Source of the DNA: Erysipelotrichaceae bacterium
GTDB taxonomy: Bacteria > Bacillota_I > Bacilli_A > Erysipelotrichales > Erysipelotrichaceae
Direction of reading: 5' to 3'
DNA: 38,045 nucleotides
NCBI GenBank assembly: GCA_017432005.1
Contig: JAFRKA010000004.1
Coordinates: 1 to 38,045 of the forward strand
The notes beneath the pieces were generated by a model. It was not told the origin of the DNA and searched no databases. It saw only the letters and a list, made by a program, of their open reading frames with translations. Of the stretch, positions 1 through 7,883 are shown piece after piece. The first letter of the stretch is position 1; every line of letters begins with the position of its first letter. The position numbers and the translations under genes were made by a program.

Positions 1-207
1 ATTAACACCATCATCAGTTTCCGTTAATACAGCTGCCGAACATTCAGCATATGCAGACCTAATATTAGCTAAATCCGTTGCTTCTCTAGCTTTTTCTAAC
101 TGTGCAGTAAAAATTGGGATAGAAATCGCAACTAATACGGCGATGATAGCTACAACGATTAACAGTTCAGCTAATGTGAAACCTTTTTTGTTATTAAGTT
201 TTTTCAT
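1..207 (-). CDS. Type IV major pilin (prepilin), partial, C-terminus beyond left edge
   Basis: Only the first 69 residues lie in the window; the frame is still open at base 1. The protein starts with a short basic leader and the prepilin peptidase site KKG|FTLAE: Gly9 at -1, Phe10 at +1 and Glu14 at the canonical +5, followed by a hydrophobic helix (residues 15-34) and a polar alpha-N segment. This is the classic type IV pilin N-terminus, which anchors the subunit in the membrane and then packs in the fibre core. The ATG at 207 has a strong AAGGAGA ribosome site and its own promoter. It lies downstream of pilC but behind a terminator, which fits a separately expressed, abundant major subunit. 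Pilin versus type II-like pseudopilin cannot be settled without the C-terminus; the pil context favours pilin. Confidence 0.9.
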   Translation of the reverse strand, partial: MKKLNNKKGFTLAELLIVVAIIAVLVAISIPIFTAQLEKAREATDLANIRSAYAECSAAVLTETDDGVN

Positions 208-263
208 TACTTAATCTCCTTTTCTTTTTAAATTATCAAACATATCAAAATATGTCTGAAAAA

Positions 264-293
264 ATTATATCATTTGTTTTTTTTGCAATGCAA
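264..293 (-). promoter_or_regulatory. Sigma-A-type promoter for the major pilin
   Basis: On the minus strand a TTGCAT -35 (288-293) and a perfect TATAAT -10 (264-269) are separated by 18 bases, in an A/T-rich stretch between the pilC terminator and the pilin start. The predicted leader is about 50 bases and contains a small ACATAT/ATATGT inverted repeat near 241-256. Confidence 0.7.
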
Positions 294-365
294 TACTTTA
301 GCTTTCAAAAATTAAAGCGCTTACATATCGTAAAATATGCTAAAAATTTCACAAATAAAGGTATA

Positions 366-400
366 AATAAAAAGACGTTCATAATACTCCGAACGTCTTC
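366..400 (-). terminator. Intrinsic terminator after pilC
   Basis: Inverted repeat AAGACGTTC (372-380) / GAACGTCTT (391-399) with a 10-base loop. On the minus strand it is followed by a run of T residues. It lies 23 bases beyond the pilC stop and separates the assembly operon from the pilin gene. Confidence 0.85.
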
Positions 401-422
401 ATATAAAACTTGTTCTGTTGCT

Positions 423-1634
423 TTACATCAGGTCGTACATCGTGAACATCGGCAGATATAATGCGATGACGATAAAGCCTGCGAACAGAGCCAGGAATAT
501 CAACATTGTTGGCTCCAGTTTGGCAATAGCCTGGGCTACCGCATAGTTGTATTCATTGGTGTAATAGTCAGCTATAGTCTCGAGTGTAGCTTCCAGTTCA
601 CCGGTCTTCTCACCCACCGCCGTCATTTCCTTGAGGACCTGCGGGAAATATTCATTCTGTTTCATGATATTGCCCAGTTCCTGACCAGTAGCGATCTTCT
701 CCACCATGGAATGAACACTGTCTGCCAGGACGGCATTGGACATGACCTTGCTTGTAACCTCCAGGGCATCACCTACGGTAAGACCTGCTTTCAGCAGGGT
801 TGCCATAGTGGATGAGAACTCGGTAGCACCCTGTAATGTATTCAGGTTACCGATAACAGGCATCTTCAGCAAAGCCTTACCCCATTCGATTCTTCCCTCA
901 TCAGATTTGGTATATAGCTTGAAACCGATGAATCCGAAGACAAGAACAGCAATTATCAGAAGCCACCACTTCTGGAAGAAGTTGGTGATATTGATCAGCA
1001 CTTTAGTAATAGCCGGAATCTCTCCACCCAGATCATCGAACATCGAAGTGAACTTTGGCATGACGAAAGCCATGATGACGATCAAGACGACCACACCTAC
1101 TGCCAATACGAACATCGGGTAGGACATGGCTGATTTGACTTTCTGAGAAAGAGTATAGCTTTTCTCATAGAAGGTCTTCAGTGATTCAAATGAATCGCCT
1201 AGCGTACCAGACATCTCACCGGCTCTGACTGTTTCAATGAACGTAACAGGAAGACCGGAATAGTTCTTCTCGAAGGCAGTAGCGATCGGTGTGCCCTGAG
1301 CTACATCTTCAGCCGACAATTCCAACATCTTCTTCAGCCTCTTGTCCTTTGTCTGCGCTGCGATCATATTCAGACAGGTATCGATCGGAACGCCTGAATT
1401 CAGGATGATCGAGAACTGTGAACACATGACGGACAGAGCTTTCGGGTCATATTTGGCGCCGATCTCAAAATTCAGGATATTGTTTAAGGCGTTATCCTTG
1501 ACTTCTTCGATCTTGATAACGACCGGATATTTGACCTTGATCTTGTCGATAGCCGAATACTCGTCAAGTGCACTGACGACACCGCTGACTTTGATACCAT
1601 CGGGAGATAAGGCAGAATACCTGAAATTGACCAT
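423..1634 (-). CDS. pilC: Type IV pilus inner-membrane platform protein PilC
   Basis: A 403-residue protein with two T2SSF (GspF/PilC) domains, roughly residues 65-190 and 270-395, the normal length for the family. Membrane segments are visible near 169-191, 221-241 and 372-398. PilC is the polytopic platform on which the PilB and PilT motors act to add or remove pilin subunits. It is the last gene of the assembly operon, starting 2 bases after the pilT stop with an AGGAGG ribosome site. The gene order pilB-pilT-pilC is the standard one. Confidence 0.93.
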   Translation of the reverse strand: MVNFRYSALSPDGIKVSGVVSALDEYSAIDKIKVKYPVVIKIEEVKDNALNNILNFEIGAKYDPKALSVMCSQFSIILNSGVPIDTCLNMIAAQTKDKRLKKMLELSAEDVAQGTPIATAFEKNYSGLPVTFIETVRAGEMSGTLGDSFESLKTFYEKSYTLSQKVKSAMSYPMFVLAVGVVVLIVIMAFVMPKFTSMFDDLGGEIPAITKVLINITNFFQKWWLLIIAVLVFGFIGFKLYTKSDEGRIEWGKALLKMPVIGNLNTLQGATEFSSTMATLLKAGLTVGDALEVTSKVMSNAVLADSVHSMVEKIATGQELGNIMKQNEYFPQVLKEMTAVGEKTGELEATLETIADYYTNEYNYAVAQAIAKLEPTMLIFLALFAGFIVIALYLPMFTMYDLM

Positions 1635-1636
1635 TC

Positions 1637-2719
1637 CTACCTCCTGACATCAAAGCCGCTTGGACGGGCCATGCCGACATTCTGTTTGACATAGTCAGCG
1701 TTGTTGGCGGCTTCCACAGCCGTCTGGGCTTCGATAACGTTGTTTTTGACCATATTGATCAGACAGTTGTCCATTGTGATGGCACCGAGGTTGGCGCTTG
1801 ACAACAGTGATGACTGCATCTGTGCCGTGTTACCTTCTCTGATCTGGTTTTTGATCGCCGGGGTGACAATCATACATTCACAGGCTGCGGCACGGCCTTT
1901 GCCGCCTTTTCTGACCAGCAGCTGCTGTGACAGAACTGCCTTCAAAGTTGATGACAGCTGCATACGGATCTGCTGCTGCTTTTCAGCCGGGAATGTTCCG
2001 ACGATTCTGTCGACAGAATCGACAGCGGAATTGGTATGTAAGGTCGCAAAGACCAGGTGGCCGGTCTCAGCGGCTGTTAATGCTGTTTCAATGGTCTCGC
2101 CATCTCTCATTTCGCCGATCAGGATGACATCTGGGTCTTCTCTTAAGATCGCTCTTAGACCATCGGCATACGATGAAGTATCGTTGCCGATCTCTCTTTG
2201 TGAAATAAGGCATTTGTCCGGAGTATACATGTACTCGATCGGGTCTTCCAGGGTAATGATGTGTTCCATGCGGGTATGGTTGATCTCATTCAGGATCGAA
2301 GCCATTGTCGTTGACTTACCTGATCCGGTCTCACCTGTTACCAGGATGATGCCCTTACCATAGGTCGGGAATTCCGCTACGACTTTCGGAAGACCTAAGG
2401 TATTGAGTTCAGGGATATGATCATGCAGGACACGCAGAGCGGCTGAAACAGCGCCGTTTGTCCTGTAGAGGTTGATACGGACACGAGAATCGGAGATGGT
2501 CTCAGCCAAATCCAGTTCGCCAGAATGGATCATTTCACCGAAACGGTCGCCGGCCAGACGCTTGCCGATTTCTTCACAGTCATCAAAACTTAGCACATCA
2601 TCATCCAGTTTCTGCAGTTCACCGTCAATACGGTACATGACCGGGATACCACAGGAGATGTGGATATCGGATGCTTTGTTCTCGTTACCTAGACTTACGA
2701 TTTCTTCAACTGTTTTCAT
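1637..2719 (-). CDS. pilT: Type IV pilus retraction ATPase PilT
   Basis: A 360-residue GspE/PilT-family hexameric ATPase. Walker A is GETGSGKST (residues 129-137), followed by an Asp box (LEDPIEY), Walker B (VILIGEMRD) and a His box (FATLHTNSA). It has the short N-terminal domain of PilT and lacks the MshEN domain and the tetracysteine loop found in the PilB next to it, so it is the retraction rather than the extension motor. Its presence implies a retractile pilus able to support twitching motility or DNA uptake. Located between pilB (9 bases upstream) and pilC. Confidence 0.93.
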   Translation of the reverse strand: MKTVEEIVSLGNENKASDIHISCGIPVMYRIDGELQKLDDDVLSFDDCEEIGKRLAGDRFGEMIHSGELDLAETISDSRVRINLYRTNGAVSAALRVLHDHIPELNTLGLPKVVAEFPTYGKGIILVTGETGSGKSTTMASILNEINHTRMEHIITLEDPIEYMYTPDKCLISQREIGNDTSSYADGLRAILREDPDVILIGEMRDGETIETALTAAETGHLVFATLHTNSAVDSVDRIVGTFPAEKQQQIRMQLSSTLKAVLSQQLLVRKGGKGRAAACECMIVTPAIKNQIREGNTAQMQSSLLSSANLGAITMDNCLINMVKNNVIEAQTAVEAANNADYVKQNVGMARPSGFDVRR

Positions 2720-2728
2720 ACTTTGTAC

Positions 2729-4402
2729 CTACTCTATCGTTGCGACATTGGATAATACTTCTTCCAGCGTCGTGACACCACTCGTCACGAGATTCCTCGC
2801 ATTGACGATCATCGGTGTGAAATCAGATTCGCTGATCTCTTTACGCACCTGGCTGGAAGGTACACCCGCATTTATGACATCTCTGAGTCTTGAATTCAGA
2901 GTCAGTATCTCAAAGACACCGGTCCTGCCTCTGTAACCCGAATTGAAGCACTTGTGGCAGCCTGCGCCCTTAAAGAAATGAAGATTCTGATAATCTCTGA
3001 TACCGACCAGATCACAAAGCTCAGGATCCGGAGCGATTTCTTCGCGACAATCCGGACAGATCTTTCTAACCAGACGCTGTGAGATAACACCTCTTAATGA
3101 TCCGGAGATCAGATAAGGCTCGACACCCATATCTTTCAATCTGTCTATAGCACTTACGGCATCCTCAGTATGCAATGTTGAAAGGACAAGGTGGCCGGTC
3201 ATGGCGGCGCGCATGGCGATCTCAGCTGTTTCGCCGTCACGGATCTCACCGACACAAATGATATCCGGGTCCTGTCTCAAGCAAGCTCTTAAAGCTTCAG
3301 CGAAAGTCAGACCGATCTTTTCATTGATCGCTACCTGGGTGACACCGTCGATCTGATACTCGACTGGATCTTCCAGAGAGATCATATTCACATCAGGCTG
3401 ATTGAGTTCCTGAATAATGGTATATAACGTAGATGTCTTACCTGAACCGGTAGGACCAACGATAAGGATCAGACCGGAGGAGTTCTTGATGATACGGTCA
3501 AACTTCTCACTGTCTTTATCAGTGATACCGATACCTTTTCTGGTCAAAGTAGCAGAATCTCTCCACAGGTAACGGATAACGATCTTTTCGCCATAAATAG
3601 TCGGGAGCGTGTTGACACGCATATCGATATCCTTACCGTTGGATCTGATGGCAGCACGGCCATCCTGCGGCACTCTTCTCTCGGTAACATTCATGTTGGA
3701 CATGACTTTAAGACGAGAAATTACCGCATTCTGCAGATTCTTAGGGATCTTTAAGATCTCAGTAAGTCTTCCATCGACTCTTATTCTGACGACCATCTCT
3801 TCCTCATGAGGTTCGATATGAACGTCGGATGCTTTTTCGATGATGCCTCTTTCCAGAATGGAGTTAACTAGTTTAACAGTAGGAGCAGATGAGTTATCAG
3901 CTTCATTGGTTCTTTCTTCGATCGAAACAAGACCCTGATCCTCACTCATTTCCTGGATCGCCGCATGAGCACCTTCATTTTCGTATAAGACAGCCAGTGC
4001 TCTGTCAATTGCTTCACGGTAGGCGATCATGACAACTACACGCTTATGTGATGTTTCTTTGACAGCTTCCACAGCACGGAAGTTCAAAGGATCGTCCATC
4101 GCAATATAAAGACGATCTCCTACCAGTTTGACCGGTACGACACGATACTGTTTCGCGACAGTCTTCGGTACCAGAGCCGTCAGACTCGAATCGATCTTGG
4201 CTTTAGTCAGGTCAATAAACTCGATGCCCAGCTGCATACGCAGCGCTTCGATCATATCCGATTCGGATATGAACTTCTCATCGATAAGGACCTCGCCCAG
4301 ACGTCTGTTCGTGCCCTTCTGCATAGCTAGTGCTTTTTCAATATCCTCGTCGGTCAGCACGCCGCTGTCCACAAGGATCTCACCTAATCGTTTTACTTTC
4401 AT
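2729..4402 (-). CDS. pilB: Type IV pilus extension ATPase PilB with MshEN c-di-GMP-binding motif
   Basis: A 557-residue assembly ATPase that powers pilin polymerisation. Residues 5-28 and 34-57 are two 24-residue RLGxxL...Q motifs separated by five residues, the exact layout of the MshEN cyclic-di-GMP-binding domain; the Gly expected at position 10 of the motif is Lys43 in the second copy. The ATPase core has Walker A GPTGSGKTS (316-324), an Asp box (LEDPVEY), Walker B (IICVGEIRD), a His box (STLHTEDA) and a zinc-type tetracysteine loop (CPDC...CHKC). The ATG at 4402 has a GAGG ribosome site about 9 bases upstream. Diguanylate cyclase and phosphodiesterase genes lie at the other end of the locus, making c-di-GMP control of this motor a reasonable inference. 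Confidence 0.94.
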   Translation of the reverse strand: MKVKRLGEILVDSGVLTDEDIEKALAMQKGTNRRLGEVLIDEKFISESDMIEALRMQLGIEFIDLTKAKIDSSLTALVPKTVAKQYRVVPVKLVGDRLYIAMDDPLNFRAVEAVKETSHKRVVVMIAYREAIDRALAVLYENEGAHAAIQEMSEDQGLVSIEERTNEADNSSAPTVKLVNSILERGIIEKASDVHIEPHEEEMVVRIRVDGRLTEILKIPKNLQNAVISRLKVMSNMNVTERRVPQDGRAAIRSNGKDIDMRVNTLPTIYGEKIVIRYLWRDSATLTRKGIGITDKDSEKFDRIIKNSSGLILIVGPTGSGKTSTLYTIIQELNQPDVNMISLEDPVEYQIDGVTQVAINEKIGLTFAEALRACLRQDPDIICVGEIRDGETAEIAMRAAMTGHLVLSTLHTEDAVSAIDRLKDMGVEPYLISGSLRGVISQRLVRKICPDCREEIAPDPELCDLVGIRDYQNLHFFKGAGCHKCFNSGYRGRTGVFEILTLNSRLRDVINAGVPSSQVRKEISESDFTPMIVNARNLVTSGVTTLEEVLSNVATIE

Positions 4403-4412
4403 CTTAACTGCC

Positions 4413-4997
4413 TCACTGACTCTTGATCACTGTCAGACCTTCAAGATTGGTCGTCTCATCGACTCTTTCAAAGAAAGTCATACGAACATTGACCTTAATA
4501 TCGCTTGACTCGCTGAGTACTTCATCGCGGTCAGTCGTAATACTCAGATCCGAAATAAGCGAACGGTAAGTATTGCGGTTGAGCGCGGAAATAAGATTCT
4601 TGACTTTGCCATAGCCGACAGTCGTGAAAGAGATATTTGCGTCCCTTCTGACAGTCGTATCGATCAGTGTCGGTTCGCCCCAGGAAATGGAGAGATTGTC
4701 GACACCGTTCAGGATCCTGCCCACTTCCGAGATCTCATTGGCCAAGTTGTTGTATAAGGCAATCTCACCGAGATTCTCACCCTTGTGGGAATTGATATAA
4801 TTTTCCATCTGTTTCTTGCGGGCTACCTGAGCCTGCAGGATGATAGCTTCATTCTCCAGATCCTCGACCCGGTATGACTGTAAAGAATCGTTGATGTTCT
4901 TGTAGACTACTTCGTAGTAAAAGATACCAAGTCCTATGATGGCACATAATAGTAAGAGAATACTTTCTCTGAATGTGAATCTTCTTTCTAAATTCAT
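4413..4997 (-). CDS. pilO: Type IV pilus assembly protein, PilO-like
   Basis: About 194 residues with one N-terminal membrane helix (residues 10-28), then a coiled-coil stretch (about 40-70) and a small alpha/beta domain, the bitopic layout of PilO. PilO pairs with PilN in the periplasm-facing alignment complex that links PilM to the fibre. Sequence identity to characterised PilO is low, so the call rests on topology, size and position after the pilN-like gene. The ATG at 4997 is preferred over an in-frame GTG at 5006 because an AGGTG ribosome site sits correctly in front of it; this start lies one base past the pilN-like stop, implying translational coupling. Confidence 0.75.
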   Translation of the reverse strand: MNLERRFTFRESILLLLCAIIGLGIFYYEVVYKNINDSLQSYRVEDLENEAIILQAQVARKKQMENYINSHKGENLGEIALYNNLANEISEVGRILNGVDNLSISWGEPTLIDTTVRRDANISFTTVGYGKVKNLISALNRNTYRSLISDLSITTDRDEVLSESSDIKVNVRMTFFERVDETTNLEGLTVIKSQ

Positions 4998-4998
4998 A

Positions 4999-5571
4999 CT
5001 ATTCACCTGCCCCGCTGTAATTTATGATCAGATCGGCATAGACATATTCAGAACTGTCTCTTTCGGTCTGGGTCGTCGTAACTGTTACGTATGAGTTACG
5101 GCTGTCCGCATCAAGGATACCGACGATATGGGATACCGTATCCATAGTCGTCATGCCCGTCGTCACTCTGATTGTGTTGTTGGAAACAGTGATACTCTGG
5201 ATATCCACGACATCCTTAATATCCTTTTCCACCATCCTGATCATATCCATACGGTCGTTGTAACTCAGTTCAGTTTCCGTCAGGAAACTGCCGACCATCT
5301 CGTTGTATTCGTCCTGTACTTTATCGTAGTCGCTAAGCTGATTGCGGTATTCATTCAGCTGCGCATTCATCTGATTATATGCAGCCTCGGCCTTGGCGAC
5401 TTTGGCCATAGGATCAAGCACACAGAACTTCGTGAATATCAGCAATAACACCATAAAGACACCGAAAATGATCAGTGCCATACGGTTATTTCTGGCTGTA
5501 CGGTCAGAAATGAAATTGATCGTTTTCTTGCTAGGTAAATTGATCTTCTCTTTCTTAACTTTCTTTGCCAT
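4999..5571 (-). CDS. pilN: Type IV pilus assembly protein, PilN-like
   Basis: A 190-residue bitopic protein: a basic cytoplasmic N-terminus (residues 1-30), one membrane helix (32-50), a coiled-coil (58-100) and a C-terminal ferredoxin-like region. In the family the cytoplasmic tail of PilN binds PilM. Here the tail is long and Lys-rich without an obvious INLLP-type PilM-binding motif, although INLPSKKT near residues 10-17 may be its equivalent. Position between pilM (8 bases upstream) and the pilO-like gene supports the call more than sequence does. Confidence 0.75.
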   Translation of the reverse strand: MAKKVKKEKINLPSKKTINFISDRTARNNRMALIIFGVFMVLLLIFTKFCVLDPMAKVAKAEAAYNQMNAQLNEYRNQLSDYDKVQDEYNEMVGSFLTETELSYNDRMDMIRMVEKDIKDVVDIQSITVSNNTIRVTTGMTTMDTVSHIVGILDADSRNSYVTVTTTQTERDSSEYVYADLIINYSGAGE

Positions 5572-5579
5572 AGATCCAC

Positions 5580-6569
5580 CTACTCATCTATACAGATGCC
5601 CACAGCTGCAGCGCCCTTGGTCACAGCCTCATCATCGTCAGTCGATTCACTGAGTGATGCCAGAGGTTTAAGTTCGAGATTGACATATTCGCCGATTTCC
5701 TTGATGAAACGTTCCATCAGGCTGGCACCGCCGCAGTAATATAAAGTATCCAGAGTCGATTCCGGATTTTCAAATGCATAGTAGTTCATGACCCTCATGA
5801 TCTCGGTAGCTGCCGAAGAAAAGACATCGACGACCTTCTCATTGGATAAGATATCGTCCTTGTTCATCTCAACATACTGGGAAGCAAGATGCACATCAAC
5901 ACCCAGCAGATCAGCGACTGCCGTTTCAACAGCTTCACCACCGGTATCGATCGTCGTCGTGATCTCATAGGTACCGTTCTTGAAGATATCGACCTTGCTG
6001 GTCTTGTAGCCGAGATCCAGGATCGCGAAATCCTTGTTCTCATTATGTTCGTTCAGGAAATTGGACAGAGCGCTCAAAGCCAGCTCACGAGGAACGGCTT
6101 TCACAAGCTTCAGTCCAGCTCTCTTGAACATTTCCACGTATTTGTCGATCAGTTCTGAACTGACGACCGCACCCAGGATATCCATCTCCTTGACATTGCC
6201 TTCCTCGTCCTTGACATAGTCGATCACGGAGTAGTCGTAGATATACTTGTCCTTGTCCATGTTCAGTACATCCTTGAACTCATAAGGCATGTTTACCATC
6301 AGCTGTTTCTCGTTCATCGCCGGGATCAGCAGACGCCTGAGGTAGACATCAGTCTGCGGCAGGACCAGAGCTGCTTTACGGACCGAGATCCTGTTGGCCT
6401 TGACGGTCTCCTTGATCAGATCTCCCATCGCCTCGAAAGCAACCAGTGCATCATTCATTACAGCGTTGTCAGGCACGTTCACACAGACAAAATTGCGGAG
6501 CGTTCCCCGACGGAATTCCGCAAACTTGACTGTCTTATTGCCTATTTCGATTCCTAAAATGTCTTTCAT
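5580..6569 (-). CDS. pilM: Type IV pilus assembly protein PilM (actin-like ATPase)
   Basis: A 329-residue actin/FtsA-fold protein. The phosphate-1 type motif is near the N-terminus (GIEIGNKTVKFAEF, residues 5-18). A second one (AILDLGYKTSKVDI) lies near the middle and an adenosine-type motif (YYCGGASLMERF) near the C-terminus. PilM sits on the cytoplasmic face of the membrane and couples PilN/PilO to the motor ATPases. The ATG has an AAGGGA ribosome site and the gene begins 10 bases after the prepilin peptidase stop. Confidence 0.88.
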   Translation of the reverse strand: MKDILGIEIGNKTVKFAEFRRGTLRNFVCVNVPDNAVMNDALVAFEAMGDLIKETVKANRISVRKAALVLPQTDVYLRRLLIPAMNEKQLMVNMPYEFKDVLNMDKDKYIYDYSVIDYVKDEEGNVKEMDILGAVVSSELIDKYVEMFKRAGLKLVKAVPRELALSALSNFLNEHNENKDFAILDLGYKTSKVDIFKNGTYEITTTIDTGGEAVETAVADLLGVDVHLASQYVEMNKDDILSNEKVVDVFSSAATEIMRVMNYYAFENPESTLDTLYYCGGASLMERFIKEIGEYVNLELKPLASLSESTDDDEAVTKGAAAVGICIDE

Positions 6570-6578
6570 ATATTTCCC

Positions 6579-7361
6579 TTAAAATAGATCCAGATACCAT
6601 TCCAGTAATCTGTCGCCCCACATCAGCACGAAAAAAGTTGCCATGCTGATCGAAGGCCCGAAAGCTATCTTTCTTTCTTTTAATAATATCACAAACAAAA
6701 GACCTGTTAAACACGAAAGAAACAGAAGAAGCAGGCCTTTAAAAGGTCCCGTATAAAGGCAGACCATGAACAGCAGTTTGATGTCTCCGCCGCCCATGGA
6801 TTCCTTCTTCAGGATCCTGTCCATGAGCAGGGACATGACCAGGATGAAGCCCCCGATCGTAAAAGCGCCGATGAGTCCGTTTATAATGTAAGCCTTGCGG
6901 TCCGAAACAAAAACGATCCCCAGCAGCCAGTTGATGATGCCGGTGATGATGAAACCGTCCGGGATGATGTAGGAATCAAGATCGACAAGAGAAAGACCGA
7001 ACAGAATGACGGTCAGGATCAGATATTGTACAAGTGTAAAATCCAATATCCTGTTTCTCAGAAAAAGCAACACAAAACAGATCCCCATGAACAGTTCCAC
7101 GAGGAAGTATCTGATCGAAATATGTTTATGACAATAGCGGCATTTTCCGCCTAATAATATATAACTGAGTAACGGAAACAGATCCAGAAGGCCCAGTTCA
7201 TGACCGCAGTGTTCACAATGGCTCCGGCCTTTCGTCCAGTCTTCACCGGCCACGATCCGTCCGGCCATGCAATTGACAGCGGAACCGAAGATCGTCCCGA
7301 AGATAAACAGGACGACACAGACAAAACCGGTGATGAAGGAAGAATCGCCCGTATACATCAT
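6579..7361 (-). CDS. pilD: Prepilin peptidase (type IV leader peptidase / N-methyltransferase)
   Basis: A 260-residue polytopic membrane aspartyl protease that cleaves and N-methylates prepilins. The N-terminal domain has the GSxxNxxxxR signature (GSAVNCMAGR, residues 26-35) and two CxxC pairs (CEHC and CRYC) that bind zinc in this family. The catalytic aspartates are the conserved Asp in LVDLDSYIIPD and the one in MGGGDIKL. The start overlaps the preceding gene by four bases (ATGA), so the two are translationally coupled. Its substrates presumably include the major pilin at the left edge and the pilin-like protein encoded just upstream. Confidence 0.93.
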   Translation of the reverse strand: MMYTGDSSFITGFVCVVLFIFGTIFGSAVNCMAGRIVAGEDWTKGRSHCEHCGHELGLLDLFPLLSYILLGGKCRYCHKHISIRYFLVELFMGICFVLLFLRNRILDFTLVQYLILTVILFGLSLVDLDSYIIPDGFIITGIINWLLGIVFVSDRKAYIINGLIGAFTIGGFILVMSLLMDRILKKESMGGGDIKLLFMVCLYTGPFKGLLLLFLSCLTGLLFVILLKERKIAFGPSISMATFFVLMWGDRLLEWYLDLF

Positions 7362-7792
7362 CTGCCCTTGACCCAGCTGAGCTTCACGACTCCGTTTTTA
7401 CATTTTATCTCTATGACCATCGTACCGGGTTCACCATAATAGGTCTCATCGCCGATATGCATCTCTTTATTCTGATTGTAGCCCTTTGGCGGATAAGCGA
7501 CGATATGATGAGTCGTCTCATCGAAGTAACCGACATAGTAATCGCCCTTCAGATGGGCACATTCGCCCGCCGAACCGCAGTCCGAGACCGGACAGTTCAT
7601 ACCGTTGAGTGAATTGACTCTGGCAGTGCTGTCAGCCGTATTGACCAGGAACGAATCATCACCGGTCGTAGCTTTGTCCGCATACCAGCCAAAACCTTTA
7701 GTCAATAGAAAAGCCCCTTCAATGATCAGAAGGATGATGACCACCAGCTCCAGTAATGATATCCTGCCTTTACAGTCTCTTATCTGCTTCAT
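7358..7792 (-). CDS. Minor pilin / pseudopilin-like protein with atypical cleavage site
   Basis: A 144-residue protein beginning with a short basic leader, then a hydrophobic helix (residues 13-32) preceded by KGRISLLELVV. This resembles a class III prepilin signal, but Glu15 is at +6 if cleavage follows Gly9, or at +5 only if cleavage follows Arg10. The C-terminal domain holds four Cys (three clustered in CPVSDCGSAGEC, one near residue 131), suited to two disulfides outside the membrane. It is the first gene of the pil operon. A minor pilin that primes or caps the fibre is the likeliest role. The residue pattern supports membership of the pilin superfamily, but processing by the adjacent peptidase is uncertain. 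Confidence 0.7.
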   Translation of the reverse strand: MKQIRDCKGRISLLELVVIILLIIEGAFLLTKGFGWYADKATTGDDSFLVNTADSTARVNSLNGMNCPVSDCGSAGECAHLKGDYYVGYFDETTHHIVAYPPKGYNQNKEMHIGDETYYGEPGTMVIEIKCKNGVVKLSWVKGR

Positions 7793-7883
7793 ACGTACAG
7801 TCCTATTCTAACACAAGCAGCTGACGTTGTTTTCAAAAGACCTTATATTAAGGTAGAATTAAGTTAAGAAAAGAACTTTTATA
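7793..7883. promoter_or_regulatory. Divergent intergenic region between the pil operon and the diguanylate cyclase
   Basis: A 91-base gap that must hold both divergent promoters. On the minus strand TAGAAT (7805-7810) is a possible -10. On the plus strand CTGACG (7821-7826) and TATATT (7844-7849), 17 bases apart, are possible -35 and -10 boxes. An inverted repeat ACCTTA-TAT-TAAGGT (7840-7854) overlaps this -10 and could be an operator. None of the promoter boxes is close to consensus. Confidence 0.4.

Noticed and set aside
1701..2363. A 220-codon plus-strand frame within pilT
   Set aside because: Antisense shadow of the PilT ATPase core.
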